Source of the DNA: Edaphochlamys debaryana | Taxonomy: Eukaryota; Chlorophyta; Chlorophyceae; Chlamydomonadales | Direction: 5' to 3' | DNA: 64,000 nucleotides | Assembly (NCBI GenBank): GCA_016858145.1 | Contig: JAEHOE010000147.1 | Span: 1-64,000 of the forward strand | Shown here: piece after piece, positions 53,592 to 64,000 of the stretch | Numbering within the stretch: the stretch's first letter is position 1 | How the letters are laid out: each line of letters begins with the position of its first letter | Position numbers and translations under genes: made by a program | Notes under the pieces: generated by a model | What the model saw: only the letters and a program-made list of their open reading frames with translations | The model's database searches: none | Told to the model about the DNA's origin: nothing

Positions 53592-54387
53592 TCGCGTGGT
53601 TGGCAAGGTTGATGCGAGTGTAGGAGTGGTCAATGGTATGCCGCAGGCTGGCAGCGATGGCGCCCCAGCGCGCGGAAAAACCGGCATCGTGGCCCATCGC
53701 GCCTTCGACCAGCTCGTTTTGGCTAGCTCTGTTGCTTGACGTCTCTGCTGAGTTACTGAGAAGCCGGCGAGTGTTCCAGGAGTGGTCAATAATGCAACCG
53801 TCCAGCCCCACAGCCGGCAACCCTGTTCGAGAAAACCTGCCAGCTCGTTTGGGCTAGCACTCCGGTAGACCGCTGGCCTGGACCGCTGCTAGAGCAAGGC
53901 GGAGGATGGGGGCCGGGCGGGGCGGGCGGCCCGGTGGCAGGGGCAGGGGCAGGAGCCCGGTGGCAGGGGCAGGGCGGGGCGGGTGCTCAGCCGGGCTCCC
54001 AGCCGCAGTGGAGGGGCCCCGCTGGGCGGTGCACGGTCGGGGCCGGCCGGCTGGAGCCCGCTGTGTGGCGGGGCAGGTGCACGAGCGGGGCGGCGGCCCA
54101 TCGGATGCGATTGTCCTGTCCCCAACCCGCCCTGCCCCTCCCCTCCTGTGTTGGGGTGGAAGATGTGAACGTCGCCCCGTGGATCCAGATCCATGCCCGT
54201 GCTCTAACCGCGTTTTCAGATCCACACCGGCGGCAGGGAGGCAGCAGCCGCTGTCTACGCACAACCCGGGTCTAAATCTTTCCGCTTGCTTGAGCTTCCC
54301 TCAGCCGGAACACCAACTGATACCAACGTCGGCGGCGGCAACCGCTCCCGTGTGTTGTGTGCTTGGAGGCGCTCGCTGCAGGCCTCC

Positions 54388-54630
54388 CTACCCTTCCCCC
54401 TTTCTCGTCCCCCCCCTCCCCCTCCTTGCCTGTGGGTCGATGGATAGAACCTCCTGCACCGCCACCCGGGGTCCGGGGGGCAGCGCCGAGGGGGAGGACA
54501 ACGGGGGAGGAGGAGGGCGGCGGAGGGGCCGGCGGCGGCGGCGGTGGAGGTGGCGGTCGCTGATGCTGCGGCGGCAGCCCGTGGCGATCCATCCAGCGGA
54601 GGCGGGGGGCGGCCAGCGGCAGGAGGAGGA

Positions 54631-54668
<38 letters not shown>

Positions 54669-54760
54669 GAACCAGGGGATATCTGAGGTGTGGAAAGGCA
54701 GAAGACTTCCGCCCGAAGCAAAGGAGTGGACGAGGTAGCAAGGGAAGGGCCGGCCCGCAA
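54388..54760 (-). pseudogene. Partial copy of an exon of the 58-62 kb gene
   Basis: Minus-strand sequence matches exon 61348-61574 and its flanks, including the GC donor site, PGPRVAVQEVLS and the Ala-rich stretch, here expanded as a GGC-type triplet repeat near 54630-54668. The flanking GACGAGGTAGCAAGG also matches 61657-61671. No other exon of that gene is nearby. Confidence 0.75.
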
Positions 54761-54994
54761 TCCGTTCCCTACATGCCCAAGGCCATTTCTCGAGCGTGGG
54801 CCCGAAAGGCGCAAGTGGAGTTACGCAAGCCTGGCGTTCATGTCGATGCGCGCTGTACCTCAGCCCCCGTGCCATCCTTCTACCTCGCCGCCCGGCCAAA
54901 CGCTTTCCTGCTATGTTTGGTGCATTTTTTCGCGAGCGCCTGCGCGAACGGTGCGCCTGACGTTACGCAGGCTTGCATGCAACCCCTCGCGGTC

Positions 54995-57010
54995 CCGAGC
55001 CTGCGCCCCACGCCCTCCCGCCGGCATACGCGGATGCTGCGCAATATCGCGGTCACGCCGCGGGTGCTCTGGCCGCCTGGCGTGACCGACACCCTCGACA
55101 CCCTTGCATCGTGCACGGCTGGGTGGCTTTTAAACGACGCAAGCAATCTCTTCTGGGCTACCCCAGTAGTCACCTACTCTTCCGCTACACACCTGCACTG
55201 CTGCCAGCTCTCAGGGTCCTTCACCTACACGAGCTGTGTGGAGAATGCAAATGCTTCGCGTGTTGCAGCCCGCGCTCCTGGCTCCCGCACGGCGAACAGT
55301 GCTGTGCACGTACCTCGAGCGCCGAGCCGTTCGGTCAGCATAGGGCGCGCCAGCGACACCGGATCTGGCGGACGGCCGCGGCCTCCTCGCTTCGTTGTCA
55401 CGGGGGCTTCGGGCGACGATAGCGAGGCCATTAAGGCGGCCAATATTGCTGCCGCGGCCCAAAAGGAGGCCGCGCGAACCACTTTCTTCGGCTCCGTCTT
55501 CTTCGCGCTGGTGCTGGCGTGTGCGGTGCTGGTGCTGGCGTGGGCGGTGCTCAACGCCGGCGCCCAGGTGTCCAACTCGCTGGGCAGCGACCTGGCAGGC
55601 GCCATCCGGGGCGCCCCCAGCTCGCTGAAGGACTAGGTCCAGCAGACGGTGCAGGCGGAGGTCGGGCCAGCGGTCATCTGGGACTGGCTTGTACCCGCCG
55701 GCGTGGCAGCCGCTGTCGCCACGTTCGTGGGTGTCGTGATGGGCACCGTGCAGCGCACCGTGGTGGTGTGCGAACTGGTCGGGGGCGCTGTGCTTGCGCT
55801 CTGCAGCCGGCCCATGCGCCGCGGGGTGGGCAAGGTGGCGAGCAAGGTGGCGCGCAGGCTGGCGCGCAAGGTGGCGAACGTCTAGACGCCATGCGCGTCC
55901 TCGTGATCACCGTTAAACTATGCTTCAGGCATCATGCACGATAGTCGAGCGACACCTGCATGCATGGTTTGAAGGTGCGCGGGCAAGTAAGGGTGTTGTT
56001 GCCTCGGTCGGCTGCGTGTCTGTCATGCGCGCTTCCTTCATTCTCGTGCGGTCGTTCGCCGGCTGTGTAGTGCTTGGCCGCCCAGCGTTCGAATCCATGG
56101 CTCCTTTCCTGTCTTGACGCCTCGCCCCCCTCGCTCTCCGCCTCCCTTGCCACCCTTGCCAGAGCAACAAGGCCCGACGCCGCCCGACCAGCGGCTGCCT
56201 GCACCCCACCGCAGCGGCGCCCCCCTGCACAGCGCCGTCCCAGCTCGGAGCGGAGGCACCACCGGTTCGCAGGTGCGGTGGGTTGCGCGGGGGAGGAGGC
56301 AATCCGTGGGAGGAGGCGGGACGGGTCAGCGCACGGCATTGGGCGCACGGCACACGTTCTGGGCGGCTGAAGCACGGACGGGGCCCCCTTCGTTGCTGCC
56401 GCCCCTGCCGGATTCGCTCCCCGGCTCCCTCATAAAGCGGTGCGTATCGCCCGAGCATGGCCGATAGAACAATCGGGCAGGCTTTGTCCAGTTGGGGTGC
56501 AGCCGTGTGGGCGGAACCGGCGGGCGTCTGTAGCGCAAGCCTCGGCCCCCGCATTGGGCAGCGGTCGCCCCGTACCTTCATCACGCGCCCGCGCAGCGCA
56601 AGATGTCTCCCCGCCTGCCCCTCCCCCTCCGGTCTCGACCCCGACTCCCCAGGTCGCTGAGACGCGACCGCGCCCTGTGGCGGCGCCGGGCTCCGGCGTG
56701 CAGGAGAGGCGCTGGGCCCCCGGGGCAGCGGGCTGCGACGCCCTGGGTCGGGGCCTGGCGCCGTGCAGCCTACGCGGGGTGCGAGGGAGCGCAGGCAAGG
56801 GTGGTGAGGGAGTACGCGCGGGGGTGGGGAGGCAAGGCGCGGCAGGGAGGGGACCCAGGTCTTGTGAGGGGTAGGGCAGGCGGGAGGGTCGTGCCGTAGT
56901 CGAACGGCCCGAGACTGAAACAAGCGGTATTGTGCACTTGAAAACCAAGGCGGGTAGTCCTACGGTTGCAGGGGGCTGAGACCTCAGGGTGACCAAGCAG
57001 TGGGGCAGAT
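54995..57010 (+). repeat. Segmental duplication block Y, copy B
   Basis: Homologous to 36955-38915. The right part, from about 55570, is almost identical. It holds a second copy of the small membrane protein and the 5' part of the mTERF-like gene, which is truncated here. Confidence 0.8.
55245..55885 (+). pseudogene. Second copy of the small membrane protein
   Basis: Compared with 37204-37824, this copy has a one-base shift in the leader near 55303, so the ATG at 55245 runs into a stop. The mature frame is open from upstream of the leader to TAG 55634-55636, and then to 55885. The helix region differs at many residues (ALVLACAVLVLAWAVL), while the segment after TAG differs at only two bases. 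It may be a pseudogene or may start elsewhere. Confidence 0.6.
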
Positions 57011-57134
57011 CATAACACAACGCCCCCGCCCCGCCCCCCGCCCCCGCCTTCCCCATCCCCCGTCCCCTGACGCGCCCCCATCCACCATCCCTACCCCTGC
57101 CACCACCCTCCCCCCCAACCGCCCCAACCCCCAG

Positions 57135-57396
57135 GTGCACCAACGGCGGCGTGTGCGGCCCCCACGCCGGCTGCCCCTGCCACGCCTGCCTGGAGCTGCT
57201 GGGCCACACCGTGGGGCCGGACGCAGCCCCCGGGAGCGGCGGCGCGGGCGCGGGCGCGGGCGCCAGCAACGACGCGGCCGTTGCCACCACGGTGCTGGAC
57301 CTGGCCCGGGGGGCGGGGGTGCAGCGGGCCATGGCGCGGGCGACCACCATTGAGGAGACGGGCGAGAGCGGCGACGAGGGGGGGGCGGGGTGGTAG
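57135..57396 (+). pseudogene. Detached copy of the last RING-kinase exon
   Basis: It has an acceptor (CCCCCAG before 57135), the same 262-bp length and the same TAG as 36463-36724. The only differences I noted are at AACGATGGC versus AACGGCGGC. It encodes the Cys cluster (CGPHAGCPCHAC) and the acidic end. None of the other 13 exons is nearby. Confidence 0.85.
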
Positions 57397-58162
57397 GGCG
57401 GCGGAGTGGTAGGGGGGGAGTGGTGGGCAGTGGTGGGCGTGGTGGGCGAGGGTGGCACGAGTGGGGATCGTGTGAGATCAGGGGCCACTACGGGGCAGAC
57501 GGCGCGGAGAGCAGTCTAGGCAGTTGCGGCCCTGTCGGTCTGGCGGGGTCCCCACTGAGGGGAAGGACAGGAGCAGTGGTACCGCGCAGGGGTGGCGCTC
57601 GGCGGGAGGAGGGTGGAGCAAGGGATGAGCAGAAGGACGTTGCGCGGTGGCGGGCAGGGGGCGCATTCAGCGGCGAAGGGACCAGTGCGGTCAACAGTCA
57701 AGGGCCGGGCAAGCCCTGCAATCCTGATCCTGAAGATCTCGATCTCATCCAACGCCCCGTCCGTCTTTGCTAAGAGCTGAAGTCCAGCAGGGGCCAGCTT
57801 GCACACATCCATCCATGCATACCACACTAGCACACGCTGGGGCGCACTCACTCCCTGTCCATGTCTACTTTTCATCCTGGACCGACTATACATCAGGCTC
57901 GATCTGCCAATCCAACCTTGCTTCATCAGCTCTCCGTCTCCATCCCTTCACCCCGCAGCCGCATGCTGATCAGGCTCCGTCTGGCCTACCTTGCTGCATC
58001 AGCTCTCACTGAAAGCAAGGCAGTCTCCACCCCAGAAGGACCGCCTACAGGAACCTAGCAGCTGCTTATAACTTAGCTAGCTAGGTCGCCCCACAGCTGC
58101 ACCTGAACCCCCGATGCCGTACATCTGTTCATCCAGGAATCCAGGATACGAACAGCCGCCCA
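57397..58162. other. Intergenic stretch between converging units
   Basis: It contains the 3' flank of the detached exon and of the 58-62 kb gene. No exon recognised. Confidence 0.4.
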
Positions 58163-61100
58163 TCAGCTGGCGCTGCTCGCGGCCCTCCCGCTGGGCCCCG
58201 CCGCAGCGCCTGCCGTCTGACGTACGCCCCGCGCCGTATCACGCTCGGGCGGTACGGCGAGTACGGTGTACTGCAGCTGCCACGTGAGGCGGCGGCCGGC
58301 GGCGTGCTCGGCCTGGGGAGGAATACGGGGCGGGCGGGGGGTGACAGGGAGGGACATACCCGGGGGCCAGGCGGCACGCGAACGTGAGCCGGGATGGGCC
58401 CACGGCCCCACAAGCAGACAGACGAGGTGTGGCCTTCACCTAGCTAGGGTACTGGTACGCGAAGGCATCTACGGTACACCCCATACTCACGCCGACCCAT
58501 AACCCCCAACCCCATTCCCAAGCCCCGATCACCCACCTTGTAGCTGGGCGGCACGTCCCGCGCATCCGCCTCCGCGCCCTCCCCTCCCACACCCCCACCC
58601 CCGGCCCCCGCCTCCCCCCGAGCTGCCAGCTCAAACTCCCGCTCCAGGTCGCTGTCCACCCCCGTCGCCGTCGCCGTGCCGCCGCCGGCCGTGCCGCCGC
58701 CCTCGGTGCCGCCGGCGGCGACGCTCCCCGCCAGGCCGCTGGCGGCGCCGCCAGGGCCGCCGGCGGCGCCGGCGGCGGCGGCGTCAGTGGCGGCAGCGGC
58801 GGGGCTGTCGGCGAAGAGGCCCCGCAGCTGTGCCGCCAGTCGGTGGCACAGGGCCTGGGCGGCCTTGCCGCCAGAGGCCTGAGCGGAAAGGGATAAGCAA
58901 CGGTGGAGGGAGTGAGGGAGTTATTAGTCATGCTGCATGACTCGGGCGGCCTTTCCGCTGCAGGCCTGGGGGGGGGGGCTCGTGCGGCAGAACGGTCGAG
59001 CATGCATCGCCGTACCGTACGGCGTGCACATACATGCGCACACCATGAACCCCCTCGGACTATCCCGCGCGGCCTTGCCTGCTGTGGGTCGGCGTACAGC
59101 AGGGCATCGTGTACGGCAGTCCACAGGTACGGCAGCTGCTGGGGCCCCGGCCGTACGAGGTCCACGCAGGGGGCCAGGGGGGCCAGGGGGGGCGGGGGGG
59201 CGGGGGCGCCGGGGGCGGGGGCGGCGGGGGGCCGCTCCGAGTGCACCTCCCCCTCCAGACCCTGCGGGGCAAAAGGCGAGGGGTTGGGGGGTTGGGGGTG
59301 GTGACATTGTGCCATGCATACGCAACCCCCGGGCTTCCCTTGCAGCGGCGTACCCAACCTGTGCCTCCTCAACCCCACCCCCACCTTTTTACCCCTCCGG
59401 CCCCCCGCGCCCCCTGCCTTAGCTCCCTAGCCTATGTTTACTCCATCCCCCCGTGGCCCAAAACCCACCAGCGCGGGGCACGTGACCGTGATCACGTCGT
59501 ACAGCGATCCAGCAAAGGTCCCGAGCTGCCCGTACGGCAGCCCGTACGACGCAGATGCGGAGGCGGCCGAGCCGGCGGCGGTTGGCGAGGCGGGTGCCGT
59601 GGGGGAGCCCGGGGCGGTGGGGCCGGGGGAGGCGGCGGTAGGTCCTCTCTTGAGCCTCTCCAGGGAACCACGCACCTCCCCGCCCTGCGGAATCAGGTGA
59701 GCTCATAAGTGTGGATCTTGTTAAGTGGATCTGGTCAGGAGCATTAAGATCTCAACCCAGACTTCCCGGGGTTGAGATCAAGATGCAGATCTGGATCTAG
59801 ATCCCGATGCCTTCCTGCTGTCCCCCCCCACCTCCTTGAAGCGGAGGGCGGCGGTGAGGCCCGTGGCTGCGCACTGAATGACCAGCTCGCCTGGGGGTTG
59901 GGGGGAGGGGGGATGTGTGGAGGGAATGGGCCTACGGGCCTACCTTCTGTACTGGCCTCAAGCACTTTTCCGTCCTGCTCACTGAGCACCGGACCGCCCC
60001 CAGTCACTCAGAGCAGGCACCCAGAGCACGACCCCTTACGCGTCCTCCTGATCCTCCTGAGCCTCCTCCTTCCCAGCTTCCTTCCCGGCAGCCCCCCGCT
60101 CTCCCTTGCCAGGCACACCCCCGGCCCCAAACCCCCGCCCTTGAACTTGAGCAAAGGTGCACTTGCCGCACCCAGGATCCCGCCCTCCCCCGAATCAGCC
60201 TGTAAGCTCTCAGGCCCCAGCCCCCTCACCCCCCGGCCCTCACCCCCACAACCCCAAGCCCTCACCCCTGAACTCGATCTGCGCCGCGTGCGGCAGCCGC
60301 CCCCTCAGCACCAGGTTGGGCAGCTCCAGTCGGTACACCTCCCCCCCCTCCGCCGCCAGCGCCGCCACAGCGCCCAACCCGCCGCCGCCGCCGCTGCCGC
60401 CGCCGCCGCCGTCGGGTCCAGCAGCGGCGGCCGCCGCCGCGGCGGCGGCAGCGACGGTCGAGGCGACGGTGGCGGCGGCGCCGGCGGAGAGGGGCACGGC
60501 GTTGGGGCCGGTGAGTGCGGCGGCGGCGGCGGCGATGGTGGGGGCGGCGGTGGGGGTGGGGTGGGGGGTGGGGGGAAGTGGGCGGGGGGTGGCACCGGGG
60601 GGCAGGAGCACCACCTCGCCCTCGCCCTGCAGCCGGACCTGCATGGGGGGGGGGGGGAGGTGAGGCGGGGGCACATGGCGTGAGGCACACGCGGCATGCA
60701 CTTTAGGCTCCACATCATGACACGGATGGGCACAGAAAGACGCCCCGCCACCTTCGTCCACCATACCCTCACTGATCCTTTGCCTCCATGCCCCACCACA
60801 AGCCAGCACGTCACTCCGGGTCCACCACCACCCCCCAGCACGAGCACCCACCTTGATCGGGCACCCCCGTCCCCTCTTACGTCATTCCCCCTTCCCCATT
60901 ACGTCATTCCCCCCCCCTTGCCTTGATGTACTACTCTCTCCCCTCTTACGTCATCCCCCCTTCCCCCTTACGTCATCCCCCCCCCCTTGCCTTGACCGAC
61001 ACCTCCCGCCCCAGCCGCTGTGCCTTGGCCCGGGCGGTGGGGGCGCACCGCAGCACCGCGGCGCCCAGGGGGCGGCCGCCGGGGGGCGGGGGCGGGCGGA

Positions 61101-62690
61101 GGGGCTTGGGGCCCTCCTGGGGGGCGAAGGGGAAGCGGAAGAAGAGGGGTTGGGGTTGGGGTTGGGGGGGAGGGGGGGAACATGGGCAATCCAGGGGGCT
61201 GACGACACGCCCCTGCTTAGGCTTCCCACCGCCAGGGAGGTGTGCCAAGAGCGGGGCAAGACCGACGGGCCGGATCACTCTTAGCTTTCCCTGCACGCCT
61301 TCCTGTCCTGCCCCTACTGCATCGCCCTCCCCCCTCCCCCTCCTTGCCTGTGGGTCGAAGGACAGAACCTCCTGCACCGCCACCCGGGGACCCGGGGGGA
61401 ACGCCGAGGGGAAGGCGGAAGAGGCGGAGGCGGAGGCGGAGGGGTTGGGGAAAGGGGGGACGGGGGCGGCGGCGGGACCGGCGGCGGCGGCGGTGGAGGC
61501 GGCGGCCGCTGCGGCGGCGACGGCAGCCAGGGGCGCTCCGCCCAGCGGCGGCGGGGGGCGGCCCGCGGCGGCGCCTGCGTGGGTAGCAAGCAGGGGTGAA
61601 GGGATCGCAAAGAGAGCCTGCTGCATTGGAAACCGCCCGTAGCAACCCTACAGAGGAGGCGACGAGGTAGCAAGGAAAGTACAGCCCCCGCCCCGCCCCA
61701 ACGTGCTCCCCCCGGCCCCCACCGCCCTCAGCCCCACCCACCACCGGCCCCTACCACCCCCACCTGTCAGTCTGTTTCCCCCATCCGGTACCGAGCCCCC
61801 CAGCCCCCCCCTCCCCCAGCCCCCCCACCCAGTATGCGCATTGTCACGTGGTGTGCCCCCAGGGCGTAGGCGGGCTGGTCGTCAACGTCGGACCTTTTGG
61901 GGGGGGGGGCGGGGTCAGGAGAAAGGGGGTGGGGGGCGCGGGAGGCGGCTTGGGGGGGTAGGCTCAAGCGGCGTACTCAGGGTACCTGGCGAGCTACATG
62001 CTCCTCTCTCCCCTCTCAAGGGTCTCTCCCAACGCCTCGACCCATCGAGGCACCTGCTCAAACTCGACCCCGCAGATCCCCCTTCTCCTCGGCCCCCCCG
62101 GCCTGAGCACGCCCAGCGCCAGGCGGGCCAACCCCCTTAAGCCCTCCCCCACACCCTCAATTCCTCTCCCCCGCCCTCCCCCCCCTCCCCTCTCCCCCCC
62201 TCACCCCCCCTCACCCCCCCTCACCCCCCCGGCCTCAGCAGATCGGCAAGCAGGCCGAGAGCCAGCCTCGCCACCCCCAGGCAGCGCTCCAGGGGGTCGG
62301 GGGCGGCGGCGGCGGACAGCAGGCAGCCGCCGTGGCGCCAGTGCCGGTCGCGCTGGGGGGGAGCGGGAAGGGGGGGGGGGGGGGGATGGGGGGGGGGGTT
62401 CGGGGTGGTTGGCAGGCATTGGCCCGTCCCAAAGTCTCGTGCCTGGAGGCCCAGCAAACACAGTTTCCCTTCCCCCACAGTTTCCAGACCCCTTTCCCGC
62501 TCCCCCGGGCCCTGGCCCTTGCCTGTAGCCACACGGGCAGGCGCCGTGCCTGGGGCCGCCGGTCGCGCGGCCGCGGCGGCCATCCCCCGCCGGCCCCGGC
62601 CCCGCCGGGCGCAGAAGCGCCGGCGGGAGCCGCGGGGCCGCCTGCCACGGCCACGGGGCCTCGGGCCGTGGGCGCGGTGGGGATGTTCAT
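58163..62690 (-). CDS. 678-aa protein, possibly a divergent oxysterol-binding-protein-related (ORP) domain
   Basis: Eleven exons close in phase from ATG to TGA: 62523-62690, 62225-62352, 61829-61893, 61348-61574, 60991-61116, 60266-60638, 59832-59890, 59469-59684, 59079-59261, 58537-58878, 58163-58312. Segments in the order expected for an ORP core are: DPLERCLGVARLALGLL, VAVQEVLSFDP (where EQVSHHPP would sit), GREVSV, YRLELPNLVLRGRL, RGELVIQCAATGL, LRFKE. The diagnostic EQVSHHPP and NPxxGE motifs are absent, so lipid binding is doubtful and the family call weak. Ala/Gly/Pro-rich insertions interrupt the domain. Four introns (after exons 1, 4, 5 and 9) appear to start with GCAAGG. The gene structure is well supported, the function is not. 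Confidence 0.5.
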
Positions 62691-63482
62691 TGGGTTGTGG
62701 GCCTGGCGGCCGAGATCTTTGGGAGAGCTGCGGTGTGGTGTTGCGGGGGAGGGGTGGGCACTCGGGCTGCGGGTTTAACCCCGGAGCGCCGGTGTCTCTG
62801 GGCTTCAGCCGGTCGCACGCGCCAACACGCACGCTGTCCTGGCGCGCTCAGTTCCCGAGCCGCTCTTTCTGTATGCTGCTGCAGTCCGGTGGAGGGCAGC
62901 TGAGACGTCGGTGTGCGTTACACGGCATATCGGACGGTCCAAGAACGCGGCACGCGTAGTCCGCTTACAGCCCGCTCGCCCCCGCGTGTCCCCGCCAGTG
63001 CCCGGCACCGCTACGCGCGCAGTCCATATCCCCCGAAGCCTGCTCACTCACACCCGCCCACCCGAGCACACAAGTTTAGCCCGCAGAGGCGGTTGCATGG
63101 AAGGACTCCCGCACGAAGCAACCCTTGAGCCAACCCAGCGCCACCAACGTTCCTTCTTACCAAATCACCACACCGCATAGCTCACAGCTGCATGCGCACG
63201 CCACACAGCCTTACAGCCTCTCCAGCCACCAAAAGCAGCGAACAATGCCACCCCAGCCAAAGCTGAAGCCCTCAGACCGGTGCTCCCAACCGTCGCCCAC
63301 CTCAACCCCCCCTCCCGTCCCTCACCGACTCGGCGGCACGTACCCTCGCACGCAAGGACGCCCCGGTGCCGGCGCAATCCCGCTCAGCAACAAACACTCC
63401 CCCACCCTCGCCCCCTGTCCCCTCACCCCGAGGGTTGCACCATCATGGCCGGCCCCCCCCTCCCCCCCTCCCCCCCTGTCAG
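62691..63482. other. Promoter-side intergenic stretch
   Basis: It lies upstream of the ATG at 62690 and downstream of the stop of the next minus-strand gene. It contains no recognisable exon. GC is lower from about 62900 to 63280. Confidence 0.4.
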
Positions 63483-64000
63483 CTATGTCTGCCGCTCCCC
63501 CCCCAGCCGCCGCACCAGCGCCTCCACCAGCCGCCCGATGGCCTCCCGCCGCGGCTCGCTGAAGTAGCCCCCCACCGAGGAGGCGCAGTCGTAGGCGGAG
63601 GAGCCGCCTGCGTTGGGGAGCGTGGCCAGGACCTGGGGGTGGGGGGGTGGGGGGGTAGGGGGGTGGGGAAAGGGAAGGGCGGGGGATCAGGGGTCAGGGA
63701 TGTGTGGTGCTTCCGCTTCCTGCCTTGCCTCGCCCACTGTCCCTCTCCCCTCTCCCCTGCCCCCTAAACTCCACCTCCAGCCAACGCCCCCACCTTGTCC
63801 ACCGCCTTCTAGGCCACCGCCCCTTGACACCCCCTCCCCGTGGTCCCCGTGGTCCTAACAGGACCCACAGCCTCCATCCCTTCCCCCCTTCCCCCCCGTG
63901 CATCGGGCTCGCTGCCTGCTGCCATACCCTCTGGGCTCTCTAAAGTCTGACTCGTCAAAGATCACCCCCCTTGCCCGTCCCACCTTGTCCACCGCCTTCT
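63483..64000 (-). CDS. 3' end of an unidentified gene (partial)
   Basis: The last exon 63483-63632 encodes 49 residues and TAG (VLATLPNAGG, YFSEPRREAIGRLVEALV). The preceding exon ends at about 63984 (KAVDK before a GT donor) and continues past the window. A copy of that exon tail and donor lies at 63794-63810, preceded by an in-frame TAG, so it is read as a duplicated fragment inside the intron. No family recognised. Confidence 0.55.

Noticed and set aside
53906..55636. A 576-codon plus-strand open frame running into the small membrane protein copy
   Set aside because: It crosses the antisense of a duplicated exon with triplet repeats and a block boundary. Only its last third matches a supported frame.

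Overview
The window looks like nuclear DNA of a chlorophyte green alga, most likely volvocine (Chlamydomonas/Volvox type). It is very GC-rich. Nearly every gene is broken by many short spliceosomal introns with long C-rich tracts before the AG, and there are no operons, Shine-Dalgarno sites or tRNA/rRNA genes that I can see. The gene families (CHASE-cyclic nucleotide phosphodiesterase, GT71 mannosyltransferase, KEG-like RING-kinase) also fit a green alga. I assembled exon chains by hand, requiring GT/GC...AG borders and matching codon phase; several chains close perfectly from ATG to stop.

Layout. 1-1547 (+): last five exons of a polytopic membrane protein gene. 3.9-4.7 kb: a decayed copy of the same 3' end. 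6.4-13.2 kb (-): a two-pass CHASE receptor fused to a class I cyclic nucleotide phosphodiesterase. 14.6-21.9 kb and 23.2-29.7 kb (+): two tandem 18-exon GT71 (MNN1/MNN2-type) glycosyltransferase genes of 567 and 593 aa. 30.7-36.7 kb (+): a 908-aa RING finger / protein kinase / MIB-HERC2-repeat protein resembling plant KEEP ON GOING. 37.2-37.8 kb (+): a small two-helix membrane protein interrupted by an in-frame TAG. About 38-41.2 kb (+): an mTERF-like gene. 41.5-46.7 kb (+): the full copy of the membrane protein, with an LRR-like ectodomain, carrying a frameshift. 49.7-53.6 kb (-): a P-loop ATPase with a coiled coil and a probable organelle-targeting leader, followed by a degenerate 3' extension. 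54.4-57.4 kb: a patchwork of duplicated pieces of neighbouring genes. 58.2-62.7 kb (-): a 678-aa gene that may be a divergent oxysterol-binding-related protein. 63.5-64 kb (-): the last exons of a gene that continues outside the window.

The most unusual property is structural. Short direct duplications spanning an intron/exon junction recur throughout. A partial copy of an exon head sits just upstream of the real exon with its own acceptor, or a copy of an exon tail sits just downstream with its own donor. I count more than 20. In GT71 gene 2 such a unit is amplified six times, and four of its acceptors are phase-compatible. Other signals are a high share of GC-AG introns (four of ten in the 58-62 kb gene), in-frame TAG codons at glutamine-compatible positions in two genes, paralogue-specific introns between the GT71 copies, and a permuted recent segmental duplication. 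I see no classical operon-like functional unit. The neighbours are unrelated eukaryotic genes shaped by local tandem duplication.
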